A stretch of 64,000 bases of DNA from Ecdyonurus torrentis (Eukaryota; Arthropoda; Insecta; Ephemeroptera; Heptageniidae), in NCBI GenBank assembly GCA_949318235.1, contig OX439137.1, positions 23,981,653-24,045,652 on the forward strand. The letters are read 5' to 3'. The notes under the pieces were generated by a model. The model saw nothing but the letters and a program-made list of their open reading frames with translations, was not told where the DNA came from and ran no database searches. The position numbers and the translations under genes are program-made. Shown here in pieces: positions 10,503 to 24,568 of this stretch (positions within the stretch are counted from its first letter, which is position 1; every line of letters begins with the position of its first letter).

Positions 10503-10817
10503 TTAAAGAAATAGAACAGAAGAAAACATAAGCATTAATATCACAAAACACATGATATCATTTACATAAATAACTTTAGTTTGTCTGATCAGAAAAATTC
10601 ATTTTATGCAACCCGCACAAAAGTTTTTTTTACTAATTTTTGCATGTTTCTGACGTCATACACTTGAATAGTCACGCAAATTGCATACTTTACAGTATTT
10701 TCACACTCTCTCGTGGGGCTACATTAACATCCAGGTAAAAATTATCATCAGTTTTGAAGATCCCATTTTGTGTTTATTCATTAAAAATCACACGTTTTAT
10801 GTGGTCTATGGCTTTAA
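10503..10817 (-). mobile_element. Family A element, minus orientation, TTAA-bounded
   Basis: Begins TTTAAAGAAATAGAACAG and ends GGTCTATGGCTTTAA. Contains ATGCAACCCGCACAAAAG, GTTTCTGACGTCATAC, CACGCAAATTGCATACTTTA and CTCTCTCGTGGGGCTACATT. TTAA occurs at both edges (10503-10506 and 10814-10817). Confidence 0.85.
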
Positions 10818-10879
10818 TCTGATTGCAAATACTTTTTACTTTTTGCTTTACTTTTTACTTAAATACTTTTTAAAAATAA

Positions 10880-11486
10880 ATACTTAATAATTATGCTAAC
10901 TTATTTTCAGTTCAATACAGCATAATGTTTGCTATAATAACTATGTTACAAAGCATAATTATTATCTTGTACAGCATAATGATTTATTTTCTTCTAATTT
11001 AGCGTCATTTATGCTATAATGTCATAAACACGGTCAAAAATAAATACTTAATAATTATGGTAATTCATTTTCTGCACAATTTGTTCTATACAACATAATC
11101 TATGCAATACTGCATAATAACTATGTTACACGAACAAAAATAAATACGTAATAATTATGCTAGCTCATTTTCAGCACAATTTATTCAATACAGCATAATA
11201 GCTATATTACAATAGCATAAATGTTATATTGTACAGCATAATTATTTATATGGTTGTAATTTAGCATTAATTTATGCTATACTGACATAAATACAGCATA
11301 AATTATGTAATTTATTCTTTCTGTGTACAAAACATAAATATTATGATGTCAAGCATAATTAATTATGTTACTATAATTTAGCATAATTTATGCTATAATG
11401 ACATAAATTACGTAATTACGTAATTTATTCCTTCCATGAATGCAGCATAAATTACGTAATTTATATTTTCCGTGTAATTGAAGATT
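10880..11486 (-). repeat. Head-to-tail cluster of four to five family C elements
   Basis: Units start again and again with AAAAATAAATAC(T/G)TAATAATTATG at about 10880, 11036 and 11136, each followed by TCATTTTC(T/A)GCACAATTT and GCATAA words. Units ending ATTTATTCTTTC(TG)TG or the like are found near 11335, 11430 and 11480. Several units are partial. The arrangement looks like tandem duplication or repeated insertion into the same family. Confidence 0.7.
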
Positions 11487-11787
11487 GCATAAAATGAAAT
11501 GTATTGCACTCTTTGGATGCAGGTCGTGTCTTTTTTATGAATAATGATTTCTATGCAACATAACGTTGTAAATTATTAATTAGATGCATGACAAAACGTG
11601 TAACGTGTATCTTCACTTATACTAGTAAGGGTCAAGTGTATTAATTACAAAGTGTGGCTGCAGGTGCATGTAAGTCATGTTAATTGTCATGTATAATTAT
11701 ATGAGAATACATAACTTTGAGAAGTACTGAAATACACTGAAAGAAAAGACTAAAAAAAAGTTAACTATTATGTTAGCTCAACTGTTC
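11487..11787. other. No recognised gene or repeat
   Basis: AT-rich single-copy-looking DNA. Confidence 0.5.
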
Positions 11788-12060
11788 TATGCATTCATGT
11801 TAAAGTATGTTGGATAACTCAATAACATGAGTGGCATAGGAAAAAAATCATTTTGCAAATTTAAAACCACTATGCAATATTTTTGAGAGCTTTGATTCTG
11901 TAAATATGTTAAATTAGTATCTCAAGTATGTGAGAAAAATAACAAATAACCAAAAATTAACCGATTTCCTAAAGAAAATGGACTTAAATGAAGTTTGTCC
12001 TATGCTGAGTAATGTTATGCACTACTCCAGTATGGCGTCCAAGCGCAGTATACATTATAT
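11788..12060 (-). mobile_element. Family F element (TATAGGGTGT type), truncated at one end
   Basis: Reads GCATTCATGTTAAAGTATGT, TTGGATAACTCAATAACATG, GTATGTGAGAAAAATAACAA, CCTATGCTGAGTAATGTTAT and CAGTATGGCGTCCAAGCGC in the same order as the reverse of 23007-23315. The terminal GACGTCA and CACCCTATA parts are missing; a SINE copy lies just beyond. Confidence 0.7.
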
Positions 12061-12099
12061 TAATGTGTATATGGTCATATTAATATTAATGGAAAAGCA

Positions 12100-12357
12100 C
12101 ACACGGGCCGGCCATGCAGCTAGGCAGCAGGCCTAGAGAAACTGTCGAAACATCTTGGCAGGCTGGTCGGTGCAATCACATTGATTATGCACCTCCCAAA
12201 TGCTGTACTTCGTCATGGAATGCATGTAAACATGCATCGTGCAACGTGTTGTGCTCTCACACTTTACGTACGCAACCAGCAGTGGCTCGAACCTATACTC
12301 GGTGAGGAGTACAGAGTTGCGAGTCAGCTGCCTTCACCACTTGACTATACCAGCTAG
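12100..12357 (-). mobile_element. tRNA-derived SINE, minus orientation, truncated tail
   Basis: On the minus strand it starts CTGGTATAGTCAAGTGGTGA then AGGC (A-box), followed by CTCGCAACTCTGTACTCCTC, ACCGAGTATAGGTTCGAGCC (B-box region), GTGAGAGCACAACACGTTGC, ATGTTTACATGCATTCCATG, GATTGCACCGACCAGCCTGC and AAGATGTTTCGACAGTTTCT. It matches the fuller copy at 62965-63350 over more than 200 bp. The poly(A) end is not present. Short open frames across it are not genes. Confidence 0.8.
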
Positions 12358-13881
12358 TATGTTTTTAGATTAATTATTTTGACTATCTGTTCTACTCATA
12401 TTGCTTTGAAATATTGGTGATAACAAATCACTTAGCAATTATAATTTATTATGTATAATAAACAATACAAATTTATTTAGTTAAAAACAATTTTTAAAAA
12501 CCGTATCCTCTCTTTCTTTCCTTTTGCAGACTTTTGTGAGAAGTTTGTAAAAAAAATATAAAAAAAAAAAAAAACGCTTAAAAATAATACCATGTTTTAT
12601 TTATTTTTAATTACATTAATGAGATAAAAGTGTACAATATTAAAATATTTTCAAAAGAAAAAAATAGCTCGATTGAGATCAATATTACTAATAGAATTTT
12701 TAATAATTATGCGTACGATATTTTTGGTATTATATGAAAAATATATACCCCCCCTCCCCCCCAGAAATGAACTGATCGAAAAAAATCAGATATTAATATT
12801 ACTGAGATATTGATGAAATAAAGAAAAGTATAAGCATACAAATCTGTATGTTAGTTTGTAAGATTTCAATTTTGAGATGACTATTTACTTAAAGTAACAT
12901 TTTCAGTGGTCCGACGGGTCACATAACTTCTAGGATACTTCATAAACCAAATCAAACATCATAAGAGAGAAGGAGTTTCATTTCGAAATCAAACTTTTTA
13001 ACAGAATATTTGTATAATTATATAATATATTCTTTTGAAATCTCTTCACATTCTGCGAAGTCGTATAACTCTGTATATTTTTATATTACGGTAGTTTTTA
13101 TCTTCCCTTATCATTTTTTAAAAGGCGATTTTTATATGTATAACAATGTTAAAAATTTCTCATACGTGAACGCTAAATTTTTTATATTTAATACTATAGT
13201 TGAAATAATAAAATAACTATGTATATTTATGTCCCCCCCCCCTCTCTCTCTCTGTGTATACAGTATATATTATCTATTTTTCCCTATAGATATTAAGCAT
13301 TAAATTTTCACACTATTTTTATTCCTGTATTTTTTTAACAAAATTTTTTTAATCTAAAATATTTGAATCATGTAACAAAATATATATACTGAGGTAAAAT
13401 AAAAAGTTTTTTTTGTAGTTGTCATGCTAGTTTATTATTGTTAGAACACCGTTGCTATGGTTACTATGCCAAGGTCGTTGAGAAGTAGAGAGAGAAAACA
13501 AAATAGAGATATCGATACTGTACTGGAATTTTGAACAAATTCCAATTTCTACACATAAGTTTGCTAAATTTTAATTCTTTTAATATTTACATAATAATAG
13601 AGTAACTTAAAAGGTAAGAAATATTATTAGAAATATAATTCAATGTATTTAAAAAAAAATTATTAACACTAATGTGATCAAAATACCGGAACTGTATCGA
13701 AATGGAGACAGATAGAAATAGAAGTAGAAAAAAATGATGAAAATTTGCAAAGAATGGAGAGAGAGGGAGAGAGAAAGAGAAATAAAAAGTGACAAAGCTC
13801 CGCTACTACACTAGATAATATATGCAGTGAAAATGGTTTCTATGGTTCTTTACAGTTTTTTTACACGTACAGGATGCTACT

Positions 13882-13912
<31 letters not shown>

Positions 13913-14337
13913 AACCAAAGTGATATTATAATATTGATCTCACAAAACCGAACACAAAAAAGTTTTTTCCAACCCTTTTTTTTAAAAAAAAAATTATATA
14001 TAGTTGGATAAAAATATTATTATGAATTTTCTACTAGGAATGTTTTGTCGCGTTGATATTAAATATTTAATTGTTACTTATAACAATGTGTGTTTTTTAT
14101 ACATATACGCAGGATTAGTATATAATTATAATGCTAATTATCTGCAGTGAAAGGACAATAGCCGTTAAAACTTTTTTTATTATTATTAAATCTCATTATT
14201 ATTTTAATTTTTGTCTAAATTTTAACATGACTTTTTTTAAGATTTTGAAATTTAGATATTTTAATTATTATATTACAATATATTATATTAATTGGTAATT
14301 GAGTGTTTATTTTGATATATGAATACATGCTTTACCT
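12358..14337. other. Long AT-rich stretch, no gene seen; minor GA tracts
   Basis: Contains a C-rich patch near 12747-12763, a CT patch near 13236-13251, purine tracts at about 13757-13780, and a short (GA)n at about 13880-13913. A pyrimidine tract ending TTTTGCAG at 12529 precedes a short open segment (see findings). No repeat family from elsewhere was recognised. Confidence 0.5.
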
Positions 14338-14580
14338 GGAAAAAATAAATTACGAAATTTATGATTTATTGAACACTTGCTATATTGTAGGACATAAATA
14401 ATGCTATTTTGTAATAATTATTTTTAATAATTTATTATATTTTGTAATTATGCTGACAATCTTAATTATTATGCTCTGTAGTATAATTGCTATACAATAT
14501 AACATTAATTATGTTGTATTGTGTAAATGGTGCTGCATTCAGCTAGCATAATTATTACATATTTATTTTATTAGGATTAT
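14338..14580 (+). mobile_element. Diverged family C element
   Basis: Begins GGAAAAAATAAATTACGAAA and ends AGCATAATTATTACATATTT with TTATTTT. Between are TAATTATGCTGAC and ATTATGTTGTATTGTGTAAA in family order. More diverged than the copies at 8978 or 49205. Confidence 0.6.
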
Positions 14581-14668
14581 TAATATAGTTAAGATTATTA
14601 TTTTGTTAAATTTATTAAGATTGAGTAATAATCTAAGCAGAAATACTTTCTGTGTATTTTCATTGCAG

Positions 14669-14714
14669 GATGAAAAAAATGAACACGTAAATGGAATTCG
14701 TATCTGTGCATCAG
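14669..14714 (+). other. Candidate internal exon (46 nt, 15 codons)
   Basis: A pyrimidine-rich run ending TTTTCATTGCAG directly precedes the segment, and CAG/GTCAGA follows as a possible donor. Only one frame is open, reading DEKNEHVNGIRICAS from the first base (phase 0, leaving one base). The composition is hydrophilic and less AT-rich than its surroundings. It has no copy elsewhere in the window. I do not recognise a protein. Chance occurrence is quite possible in 64 kb. Confidence 0.25.
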
Positions 14715-17475
<2,761 letters not shown>

Positions 17476-17624
17476 TATACTCTAGTCTCAAAAAACCTGA
17501 GCTACTTGCCTTTCGATCTTTGACGGTATCGCCCAGCCGCCCCCGTGTGAAATGCGCGCGACAAAATGGGCGATACATTAGTGGTAAAACCATAAATCGC
17601 TTGAGGTTTTTTGAGTTGAGTATA
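17476..17624. mobile_element. Short TIR element (TATACTC...GAGTATA), copy 1
   Basis: Starts TATACTCTAGTCTCAAAAAA then CCTGAG and ends TTGAGGTTTTTTGAGTTGAG then TATA. The interior has CGGTATCGCCCAGCCGCC and AATGGGCGATAC. The second copy at 28212-28356 shares both ends and the interior order. A TA at each edge could be the target duplication, as expected for Tc1/mariner-type MITEs (inference). Confidence 0.8.
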
Positions 17625-17879
17625 CACTTCTCCCAATACTAGTTCGGATACAGTGTATTTAACAATGTAAAGTCAACTGTGATTGGCTAGTAGGTTTATA
17701 ACACGCTCTCTGATTAGTTTAGCATCGTGGATACAGCTTTTGGCGGGAATGACATTGTTTTGGCCAGAGTGTAGTATCACTAATTTACTTTTTTTTTATT
17801 ATTATTTTTTGCAATGATTGTGCGGTAGTTTTTTTTTATTTAACCTTTAAAACAAGGTGTTACACATGAAAAAAAGCAT

Positions 17880-18080
17880 CTTTTGTGCTTTATTGAATAA
17901 TTACTATACTATATAGGAGCACAAATCTTGCTATTTTGTAATAACATAAGCAATTAAGTTGAAAATCTAAACTATTATGCTATGTAATATGATCACTTTG
18001 CATAAATTTTGATGCTATTCTTAAATGTGGTTGTATCGAGCAAGCATAATTATTACGTATTCATTTTTGTTCTTGTAAGA
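17880..18080 (+). mobile_element. Very diverged family C element
   Basis: The right end AGCAAGCATAATTATTACGT then ATTCATTTTTGTTC matches the family C end. The left half (AATAATTACTATACTATATA) is only loosely similar and resembles the copy at 14338. Confidence 0.45.
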
Positions 18081-18679
18081 CTAAGATATTATGGTTACCT
18101 TCTTTAATTTTCTTTCCGTTTATATCATTACTTGTCAAAGTTTTAAATCCAATTATTTTCTCTCAATTATTTTAATAAACTACAATAATCACTATGCAAA
18201 GTAGTTGAATGCACACTTAATATCCAATCATTAACGTTATACAATGTATTTTTTATAAGGAACAAAAGCACTTGCGGAGTTCACTATTGCAAGTTCTCCA
18301 GTATTTGACCTTTTTTTTTACAATTACATTATTTTTTTATTGATTTCATTTCATATTGATTTAAAAAAAAATTATATAAATTTCAATCAAATCGTATAAT
18401 AATAAGACATGGCATTTACCATTACAAAAGAATAATATTAAATTGGATAGAATACAATGTTGCTTTTTAAAAAAGAATAAAATATATACAACTCTAAAAA
18501 CCAAAACAATAAAAATCATTAAAAACTGGAAATATATTTTTAGACCATTGAACATTTCAATTTGATATACTTTGTATTGAATAGGCTATTGTTAAAATCA
18601 AGTTATTATATAACACACAATATTATAGTTTAGACGTTACCACGATTTTTTGTCCCTGTGTTGCCTTTATTTTAAGTAA
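18081..18679. other. AT-rich DNA, no gene seen
   Basis: No repeat family or convincing open frame. The minus-strand 64-codon frame at 18361-18555 is Ile/Phe-rich low-complexity reading. Confidence 0.5.
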
Positions 18680-18994
18680 TATAGGGTGGTTTCATTCATG
18701 TTAAAGTCAACGTCATAAGTGAGCGCTAAATAACATTGGCCGGTATAGGAAAATGGCACATTTTTCCAGTTTAAAAATACTTCGCAATTTATTTTAGAGC
18801 ATTAATGCTTTTAAAACAGATTGAATTAGTACCTCAAGTATGCAAAAAAAAAAAATAATAATGAACAAAAAATAGGTAATTTACGAAAGAAAATAGCCAA
18901 AAACTACGTTTGTCCTATGCTGAGCTATTTTATTTATTGCTCAAGAAGAGCATCGAAAAGCACTCAGAATGACGTCATGCGTACACACCCTATA
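18680..18994 (-). mobile_element. Family F element (TATAGGGTG...CACCCTATA)
   Basis: Starts TATAGGGTGGTTTCATTCAT and ends GACGTCATGCGTACACACCC then TATA. The interior has CATGTTAAAGTCAACGTCAT, TTAGAGCATTAATGC, CCTATGCTGAGC and AGAAGAGCATCGAAAAGCAC. Together with 32650-32963 it forms a subfamily distinguished from the 23007/38039 subfamily by ATGCTCTTCTTGAGC-type sequence. Confidence 0.8.
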
Positions 18995-19109
18995 GCTGCT
19001 TTGATTACCTGCTTTGTTTCATTTTAAAAATTTTGATGTTGGATGTATGAAAGTGAAGCATTTCTTAGCAGTATAGCAGAAGTAGTCATAAAAAAGTCTA
19101 ACATCAGCA

Positions 19110-19275
19110 TATCTTATGTTAGCTTTCTTTACGGCACTTTATGTAAACATCAACCGTAAAAAGAAGTACCGGAAATGGAAATCACGTGACGGTGAACGTA
19201 GGAGAAAACTTCGCGCCACTTCTGTCTAGTGGTTTCCGTTTCCATTACTTCCTTTTTCAATTTTTGATGTTTTCA
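19110..19275. repeat. Fold-back sequence
   Basis: AACATCAACCGTAAAAAGAA and GTACCGGAAATGGAAATCAC pair with GTGGTTTCCGTTTCCATTAC and TTCCTTTTTCAATTTTTGATGTT at the right. Loop contains TTCGCGCC. Single copy here; probably another palindromic MITE. Confidence 0.55.
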
Positions 19276-19447
19276 AAAAATTCTCTTGATAAATGAAAAT
19301 ACAGCTCTTTATTTCATATTTGATACACAACATTTTATATACGTGCCACTTTAAAAAAAATATAATTATTTTTAATTTAGACTATTTGAATCTTATGGTC
19401 AGTATATGTATCAACAAATTAAAAAACTCGTAAGAATATCATATTTT

Positions 19448-19796
19448 AATTAAGGTGGGAAATCAGGTACTGCGGAATTTGACTAAAAAGTTGTAAAGAA
19501 AGAACAATTAAAAATTTTGCACATTGATACATTAGGATAAGGTATTTTCAAAAATGTAAAAATTTTGGAGGATCACCATGCTAGATTTTAAATTTTGATT
19601 TTTTGACATTTTAGTCCCAAAAGAGCCCATGTGAATTTCATTAATTATTTTCTCTCTTATCTGAAGGTCATGAGTTCTAAAAATGTTATCATATAGGTAT
19701 AGCTATTACTATCAACTTTCAAATGCCATCATTAAGTTTGGAAGTTTCCTTTTTAGATTTTAAGATGCAAGCCATCTGAATACAATCCTTAATATA
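19448..19796 (+). mobile_element. Family G element (GGTGGGAAATC), TTAA-bounded
   Basis: TTAA is followed by GGTGGGAAATCAGGTACTGC, and the other end reads TCTGAATACAATCC followed by TTAA. The interior has ACCATGCTAGATTTTAAA, AGAGCCCATGTGAATTTCAT and ATTATTTTCTCTCTTATCTG, shared in order with 35291-35616 and 45088-45426. All three copies have TTAA at both edges. The terminal inverted repeat is very short. No coding capacity. Confidence 0.8.
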
Positions 19797-20019
19797 CAAC
19801 ATTAGTATTTCTTTTTTACAAGCTTACTTAATCTGTCAGCTAAAAAACACATCACATTTCATTCAAAAAATAAAAAGAGATAAAACTTGTAAGCCCAAAT
19901 TTAAAATAAAATTTTATAACAGGGACTTAACAAACCGCACTGTTGAAAAGAAATAAATTACCTTTTATATCTAGGTAAAATTCAACTGTACTGCGCAAAT
20001 AGCTGATTTAATTTTTAAT

Positions 20020-20333
20020 TTAAAGCCATAGACCATTATGAAACAACATGTGCTTTTTAATGATTAAACTTAAAACGAGATTTACAATTTTGACAATTTT
20101 TACAAGAGAGCGTGAAAAAACTGTAAAGTATGCTATTTTTGTGACAATTTCTATTTCTGTCGTCAGAAACATGTAAAATTTAGTATAAAAATATTGTGCT
20201 GATTGCATAAATTGAAATTTTCACTACTATGGCACTATAGTTTGGTTTTGAGACAAACTAATGTTATTTATGTAAGTTCCATCATGTATTTTGTGATATA
20301 AATGCTTATGTTTTTGTCTGGTCTTTTCCTTTA
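20020..20333 (+). mobile_element. Family A element
   Basis: TTTAAAGCCATAGACCATTA begins the copy and GTCTGGTCTTTTCCTTTA ends it. The central octamer is changed (CTGTCGTCAGAAAC). TTGTGCTGATTGCATAAATT replaces the usual TTGTGCGGGTTGC, indicating an older copy. Confidence 0.8.
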
Positions 20334-20439
20334 TAATTAGCATAAAGTGTTTATTAATATTATTATTATATAAACATTGCATATATACACACTATTATTT
20401 TAATATAACGAACTCGCTCAATATTGTTATAGATAAATA

Positions 20440-20540
20440 CAATTCTGAATCTCGTCTATAAATTTTATTATGTAATTATGTTGTAACATGGCTGAAATAG
20501 CCGTGTATGTTTCTAAAATAAAATTATTATTATTATATAT
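20440..20540 (+). mobile_element. Probable non-LTR retrotransposon 3' end
   Basis: AACATGGCTGAAATAGCCGT then GTATGTTTCTAAAATAAAAT and TATTATTATTATA: a small hairpin (GGCTGAAATAGCC), an AATAAA-like signal and a TTA-repeat tail, as in many LINE 3' ends. No protein sequence is visible upstream. Confidence 0.45.
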
Positions 20541-21016
20541 TTTCTAAGCTATATTCAAATCGTCATGACACAATCGAATACAATGTTGATTTTATAACGA
20601 AATATTTTTTTTTTCTCAAATCATTATGATTATTATCTCTTTTTTGTATATTTTTAGTCATTTGTTATTTCATTTCCTTTTGTTGTCCTGTTGTTATTTT
20701 TAACAAAATAACATCAAAATATTTTTTATTTATAGAAGAAAATACACATTTACGATTGGTGAAAAGCATTGTAACGCCTTCATTCATATAGCTTTAAAAA
20801 AGCTTTTCAATTTAGAAAAGTTCAAGAAGTTCAGTTGAAAATAACATATTTAAGTAAGAATGTTCATAAAATATTAAATTTTCCCCTAAAAAAGTGTATT
20901 TTTATACTTCCTTATTCAATGTTTCTAAAAAAAAGTTGTTACATTTGTCCACAAAGTCGTAGCATCATTCATTATATAATGTTCTGAGAATCACATATTA
21001 TTGTACGGATCCAATG
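20541..21016. other. AT-rich DNA, no gene seen
   Basis: No family recognised. Confidence 0.5.
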
Positions 21017-21366
21017 AGGAAGTTTCCATAAAGTTCCCACACATTTTTAGAAAGAGGAGTATAACCAGTAGATTCCATTGAAGTCAATCGTAATTACATT
21101 TCAGTAAATAATTCAGCTCTAAAAAGTGCCCGACATGCCCCCCTAGACGACCCTTTCGTCATTTTTGCGTTTGTCTTCTGCAAATTTCGCGCGTTAAACT
21201 TGCAGAAGACGAACGCAAAAATGACGAAAGGGTCTACTAGGGGGGCGTGGTGGGCACTTTTTAGGGTTGAATTAGTTACTGAAATGTAATTAATAAAGGT
21301 AAATATTGACTTCTGGTTATACTATTTCTAAAAATGTTTAGATCTTAACTTTATGGAAACTTTCTT
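21017..21366. mobile_element. Large fold-back element with GC-rich palindromic core
   Basis: The outer arms are AGGAAGTTTCCATAAAGTT and AACTTTATGGAAACTTTCTT; intermediate arms are GTATAACCAGTAGA / TTCTGGTTATAC and TTACATTTCAGTAA / TTACTGAAATGTAA. The core (21115-21272) has nearly perfect arms: GCTCTAAAAAGTGCCC, CATGCCCCCCTAGACGACCC, TTTCGTCATTTTTGCG and TTCGTCTTCTGCAA with complements, around a loop with CGCGCGTT. No second copy in the window. Confidence 0.75.
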
Positions 21367-21380
21367 ATTGTATATTCATA

Positions 21381-21677
21381 ATATCGATGTTGTTGCTAAC
21401 AAAATGCCTATCTCATTTTTTGTCATGAGTAGCAACATGTCTATCTCATATTTTGTCATGAGAAGCCAAATATTTATTTCATTTTTTGCCATGAGAATAA
21501 AAATATGTAACTCGAGCTCCAATTACATAACGTTCGGAATCGAGATAGACATTTTACTTCACGTGACAAAAAACGAGATAGACATTTTGCTTACGATGAA
21601 AAAAAAATGAGATAGACATTTTGCTTCGTATGAAAAAAAATACCAGATAGACATTTTGTACGCAATAACATCGATAT
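21381..21677. mobile_element. Palindromic tandem-unit element, copy 1
   Basis: Terminal inverted repeats ATATCGATGTTGTTG and CAATAACATCGATAT. Between them about three inverted units on the left (CTATCTCATTTTTTGTCATG-type) face about four direct units on the right (GAGATAGACATTTTGCTTCG then TATGAAAAAAAA-type), each about 30-33 bp. The centre is GTAACTCGAGCTCC followed by AATCGAG. Same architecture at 59093-59494 and, interrupted, at 53857-55040. The 85-codon open frame across it is an artefact of the units. Confidence 0.75.
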
Positions 21678-22372
21678 ATATAGGTATTTATTACTAGGTC
21701 ACATTGTTATAACTATTGTTAAAAAATACATTTAGATAAAACACACAAAATAAAAATTGCTGTTGCATTTATTATTATAGCCATTTAGAAATACAAAACC
21801 ATTATATGTATATAAAAATAACAACATATTATTAACAAGTATTTTTTTCTGCTAAATTGAGTTTTAATAACTAGTATTTTATATTATATTGTTTGTTGAA
21901 ATACGTGTTATATGAAATGTGTGATAATATGCATGATGAAAGTATAATTTGTGATATATTTTGTAATTTATTCGATATTCGAGAGTTTTTATATTTAACG
22001 AGGGAAAAAAATATATATATATCGGTGAGTTCGTTTTGAATACCTGCATTGCTGTATTATAATTTTCATTTGTGACTCAATTCAGATTTTTATCATTTAT
22101 TGACAAGGGAAGGGAATTAAGTGACTTTTCAATACGTTGATAAAAAGTTGCAGTAAAAGCGTATTTTTTAACATTAAAAAAAAATCTATATTATTTGGCG
22201 GTCTTAATTTAAATTTACATTAAGAACCATGCATTTAAATGCTTTTAAAAAATCCAATTACTTTGAGTGAAAGATGTGACATAGTTTTTGAAAGTGTAAG
22301 TGGAGTATTCTCATATATCACGGAAAAAAATTACTACTAATGACAGGTACATGAACCTGTATTTTGCAATAG
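21678..22372. other. AT-rich DNA, no gene seen
   Basis: Starts with TATATATAGG beside the preceding element. A short CATGAACCTG patch is present near 22350. Nothing recognised. Confidence 0.5.
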
Positions 22373-22805
22373 GTACACTTAAGTCCCTCGTAAATGTAAC
22401 ATCAAAGACGATGCCGCTTTTTAAGGAAAAGGGTAGAAATGCGTAGTCAGGTAAGAGCAGCGTTGCCACCTGCTTTTTTCTTGCTTTTGCTATGTGAGAA
22501 AGTGATTGACATCTCACTTCAGATAACAAAACCTGCATATTATTTGTAAAAGACACGAAATATTTTGCTATTGTGTCTTAAAAGCTTTTTTCACTTAAGT
22601 TATTTAGATTTGTTATGTTGTTTTCATGCTCGCGAAAACAAAGAAAGTAAAAATAATGAAGTGAGATGTCAATCACTTTTTCACTAAGCAAAAGCAAGAA
22701 AATAGCAGGTGGCAACGCTGCTCTTACCTGACTACGCATTTCTACCCTTTTCCCTTAAAAGCGGCATCGTCTTTGATGTTACATTTACGAGGGACTTAAG
22801 TGTAC
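22373..22805. mobile_element. Family E long palindrome (GTACACTTAAGTCC ends), full copy
   Basis: Left arm: GTACACTTAAGTCCCTCGTA, AATGTAACATCAAAGACGAT, AGGTAAGAGCAGCGTTGCCA, TTGCTTTTGCTATGTGAGAA and GTGATTGACATCTCACTTC. The right arm gives the reverse complement in full, ending GAGGGACTTAAGTGTAC. The arms are about 155 bp and more than 90% matched by eye, with a loop of about 110 bp. The close arm identity suggests recent origin or arm conversion. The 81-codon frame on the left arm is not considered a gene. Confidence 0.85.
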
Positions 22806-23006
22806 ACTTGAATTTGGAACAGGTAGTTATAAAACTACAATACCTCTTAATGTAAGTGATTTACACCTTTATTGTTGCACAGTGCACCTGCATCAGGTAT
22901 TATAGTAGTATAATAATACCTGTGTTCTAGAATATATGTCTACCTATTACATTGTTAGATTGTTAGTTTTTTTTTTTTTTTTTTTGCGTGTGCTATTATA
23001 ACTTAT

Positions 23007-23315
23007 TATAGGGTGTATGCGGATGATGTCATATTTATTGCGCTTGGAGGCCATACTGGAGTAGTACATAACATTGCTCAGCATAGGACAAACTTCATTT
23101 AAGCCCATTTTCTTTGGGAAATCGGTTAATTTTGAGATATTTGTTATTTTTCTCACATACTTGAGATACTAATTCAACATATTTACAGCATCAATGCTCT
23201 CAAAAATATTGCATAGTGTTTTTAAACTGGCAAAATGATTTTTTTCCCTATGCCACCCATGTTATTGAGTTATCCAACATGGCGTCGACTTTAACATGAA
23301 TGCATACACCCTATA
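23007..23315 (+). mobile_element. Family F reference copy
   Basis: Starts TATAGGGTGTATGCGGATGA and ends AACATGAATGCATACACCCT then ATA, giving terminal inverted repeats TATAGGGTGTATGC / GCATACACCCTATA. Interior landmarks: GGCCATACTGGAGTAGT, CTCAGCATAGGACAAACTTC, TTGGGAAATCGGTTAATTTT, CATACTTGAGATACTAATTC, TTTACAGCATCAATGCTCTC and GTTATTGAGTTATCCAACAT. TA edges suit a TA target (inference). Confidence 0.85.
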
Positions 23316-24249
23316 AGGCTAGATTTTTATAGATGTGTTAATAAATAGGTAAAAAAAGAATCACGAAAAATTTTCACGTAAAATGTGAAATATTATACTA
23401 CGTTACATCAACTTTTTATACATAGTTTGTCTCTATTTATAAAAAATGTTTTCAATCAAAACAAAAAAATTATATTTTAGTATATCACATCAAATTCATA
23501 TAATATCATCACTTTTATTATTATTTAACTCTAAAGCATCAAATCTTAAAAAACAAAATTTAATAGCAGTTGACGATAAGTACCGTTTACATCCGGTTCC
23601 TGTTTTACGTACTACACATGTGTAGTACATTAAATCGGAAGGGGATAATAGGAAGAAGTTATATAATCGGTAGCTCGTAATTTGGCTTCCTTTAATAATG
23701 ATAATGTTAAATAGCTTTTATTAATATGCCAAAAATGACACAAAAACACTCACATGGAAAACGTCTGTAACGTTTAGATACAATTTTATGACCCAATAAT
23801 ATTAAAAAACAACAACATAAAAGTCTGTAGAAATTCAAGTGTTTTAAGTGTTGTACAGAAATTAGGTAGTTCAATGTGTATTACATTGAAAAAAAAAATC
23901 AGATAATCATATAAATTTCAATTTCGTAACTTTAGATCTTTTTTTTTTATCAATTCTAGTTAGGAGAAAGTAAAATGATTTTCTTCTCAAAATCAGTAAG
24001 TTTTAGCAAGAAAAAAAAAAGTGGATGAGAATTAATTTTATTTGATTTTAATGCAAGATAATAAAATAATAAATCAATAGATAGAAAAGAGAAAAGAGAG
24101 AGAAAGACAGGTAAAACGATAAATGTTAAAAAGCTTTTCTAACGGTCATTAATATTGTCTCCAGTAAAGGAGAAGATTTCGTGCACTAAAATGTCAGCGC
24201 AAAATAAGACAGCTACACTGTGAAAAATGTATTTTTTGACAGTCAACTT
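23316..24249. other. AT-rich DNA, one short palindrome
   Basis: Contains TACTACACATGTGTAGTA at about 23611-23628, a perfect 18-bp palindrome beside CCGGTTCCTGTTTT. Otherwise nothing recognised. Confidence 0.5.
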
Positions 24250-24252
24250 AAA

Positions 24253-24568
24253 GGCATTGAACGCGTTTAAAAAAACAAATTATCTTTAAAATCTTAACAT
24301 ACGTGAAAATCAACGTTAATTTGGCCGGAGTCGTTGATTTCTACGTTATTTATTTTAATTTCCACGTATTGGTGGATCCAGTTAATGACGTCACAATTCA
24401 TGTGCGCTTGGACCAAGTGAGATGTGACGTCATAAACCGGATTCACAATAACGTGGAAATCAAAATAATGGAAAATCTATTAAAAATCAATGGCTTCTGT
24501 CAAATCAACTTTGATTTTATAGGTATTTCTAGACAAGTTTTTGTTCAGCGTGTTCTATGCCTTTAATC
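24253..24568. mobile_element. Family B element
   Basis: Starts TTAAAGGCATTGAACGCGTT and ends CAGCGTGTTCTATGCCTTTAA. Contains AATCAACGTTAATTTGGCC, ATGACGTCACAATTC, GATGTGACGTCATAAACC and CAAATCAACTTTGATTTT. The central loop reads CATGTGCGCTTGGACCAAG. The plus-strand 87-codon frame across the element is a by-product of the palindrome. Confidence 0.75.

Noticed and set aside
21381..21677. CRISPR array
   Set aside because: Units of about 31 bp repeat with variation and no unique spacers, face each other as inverted arrays, and lie in eukaryotic DNA.
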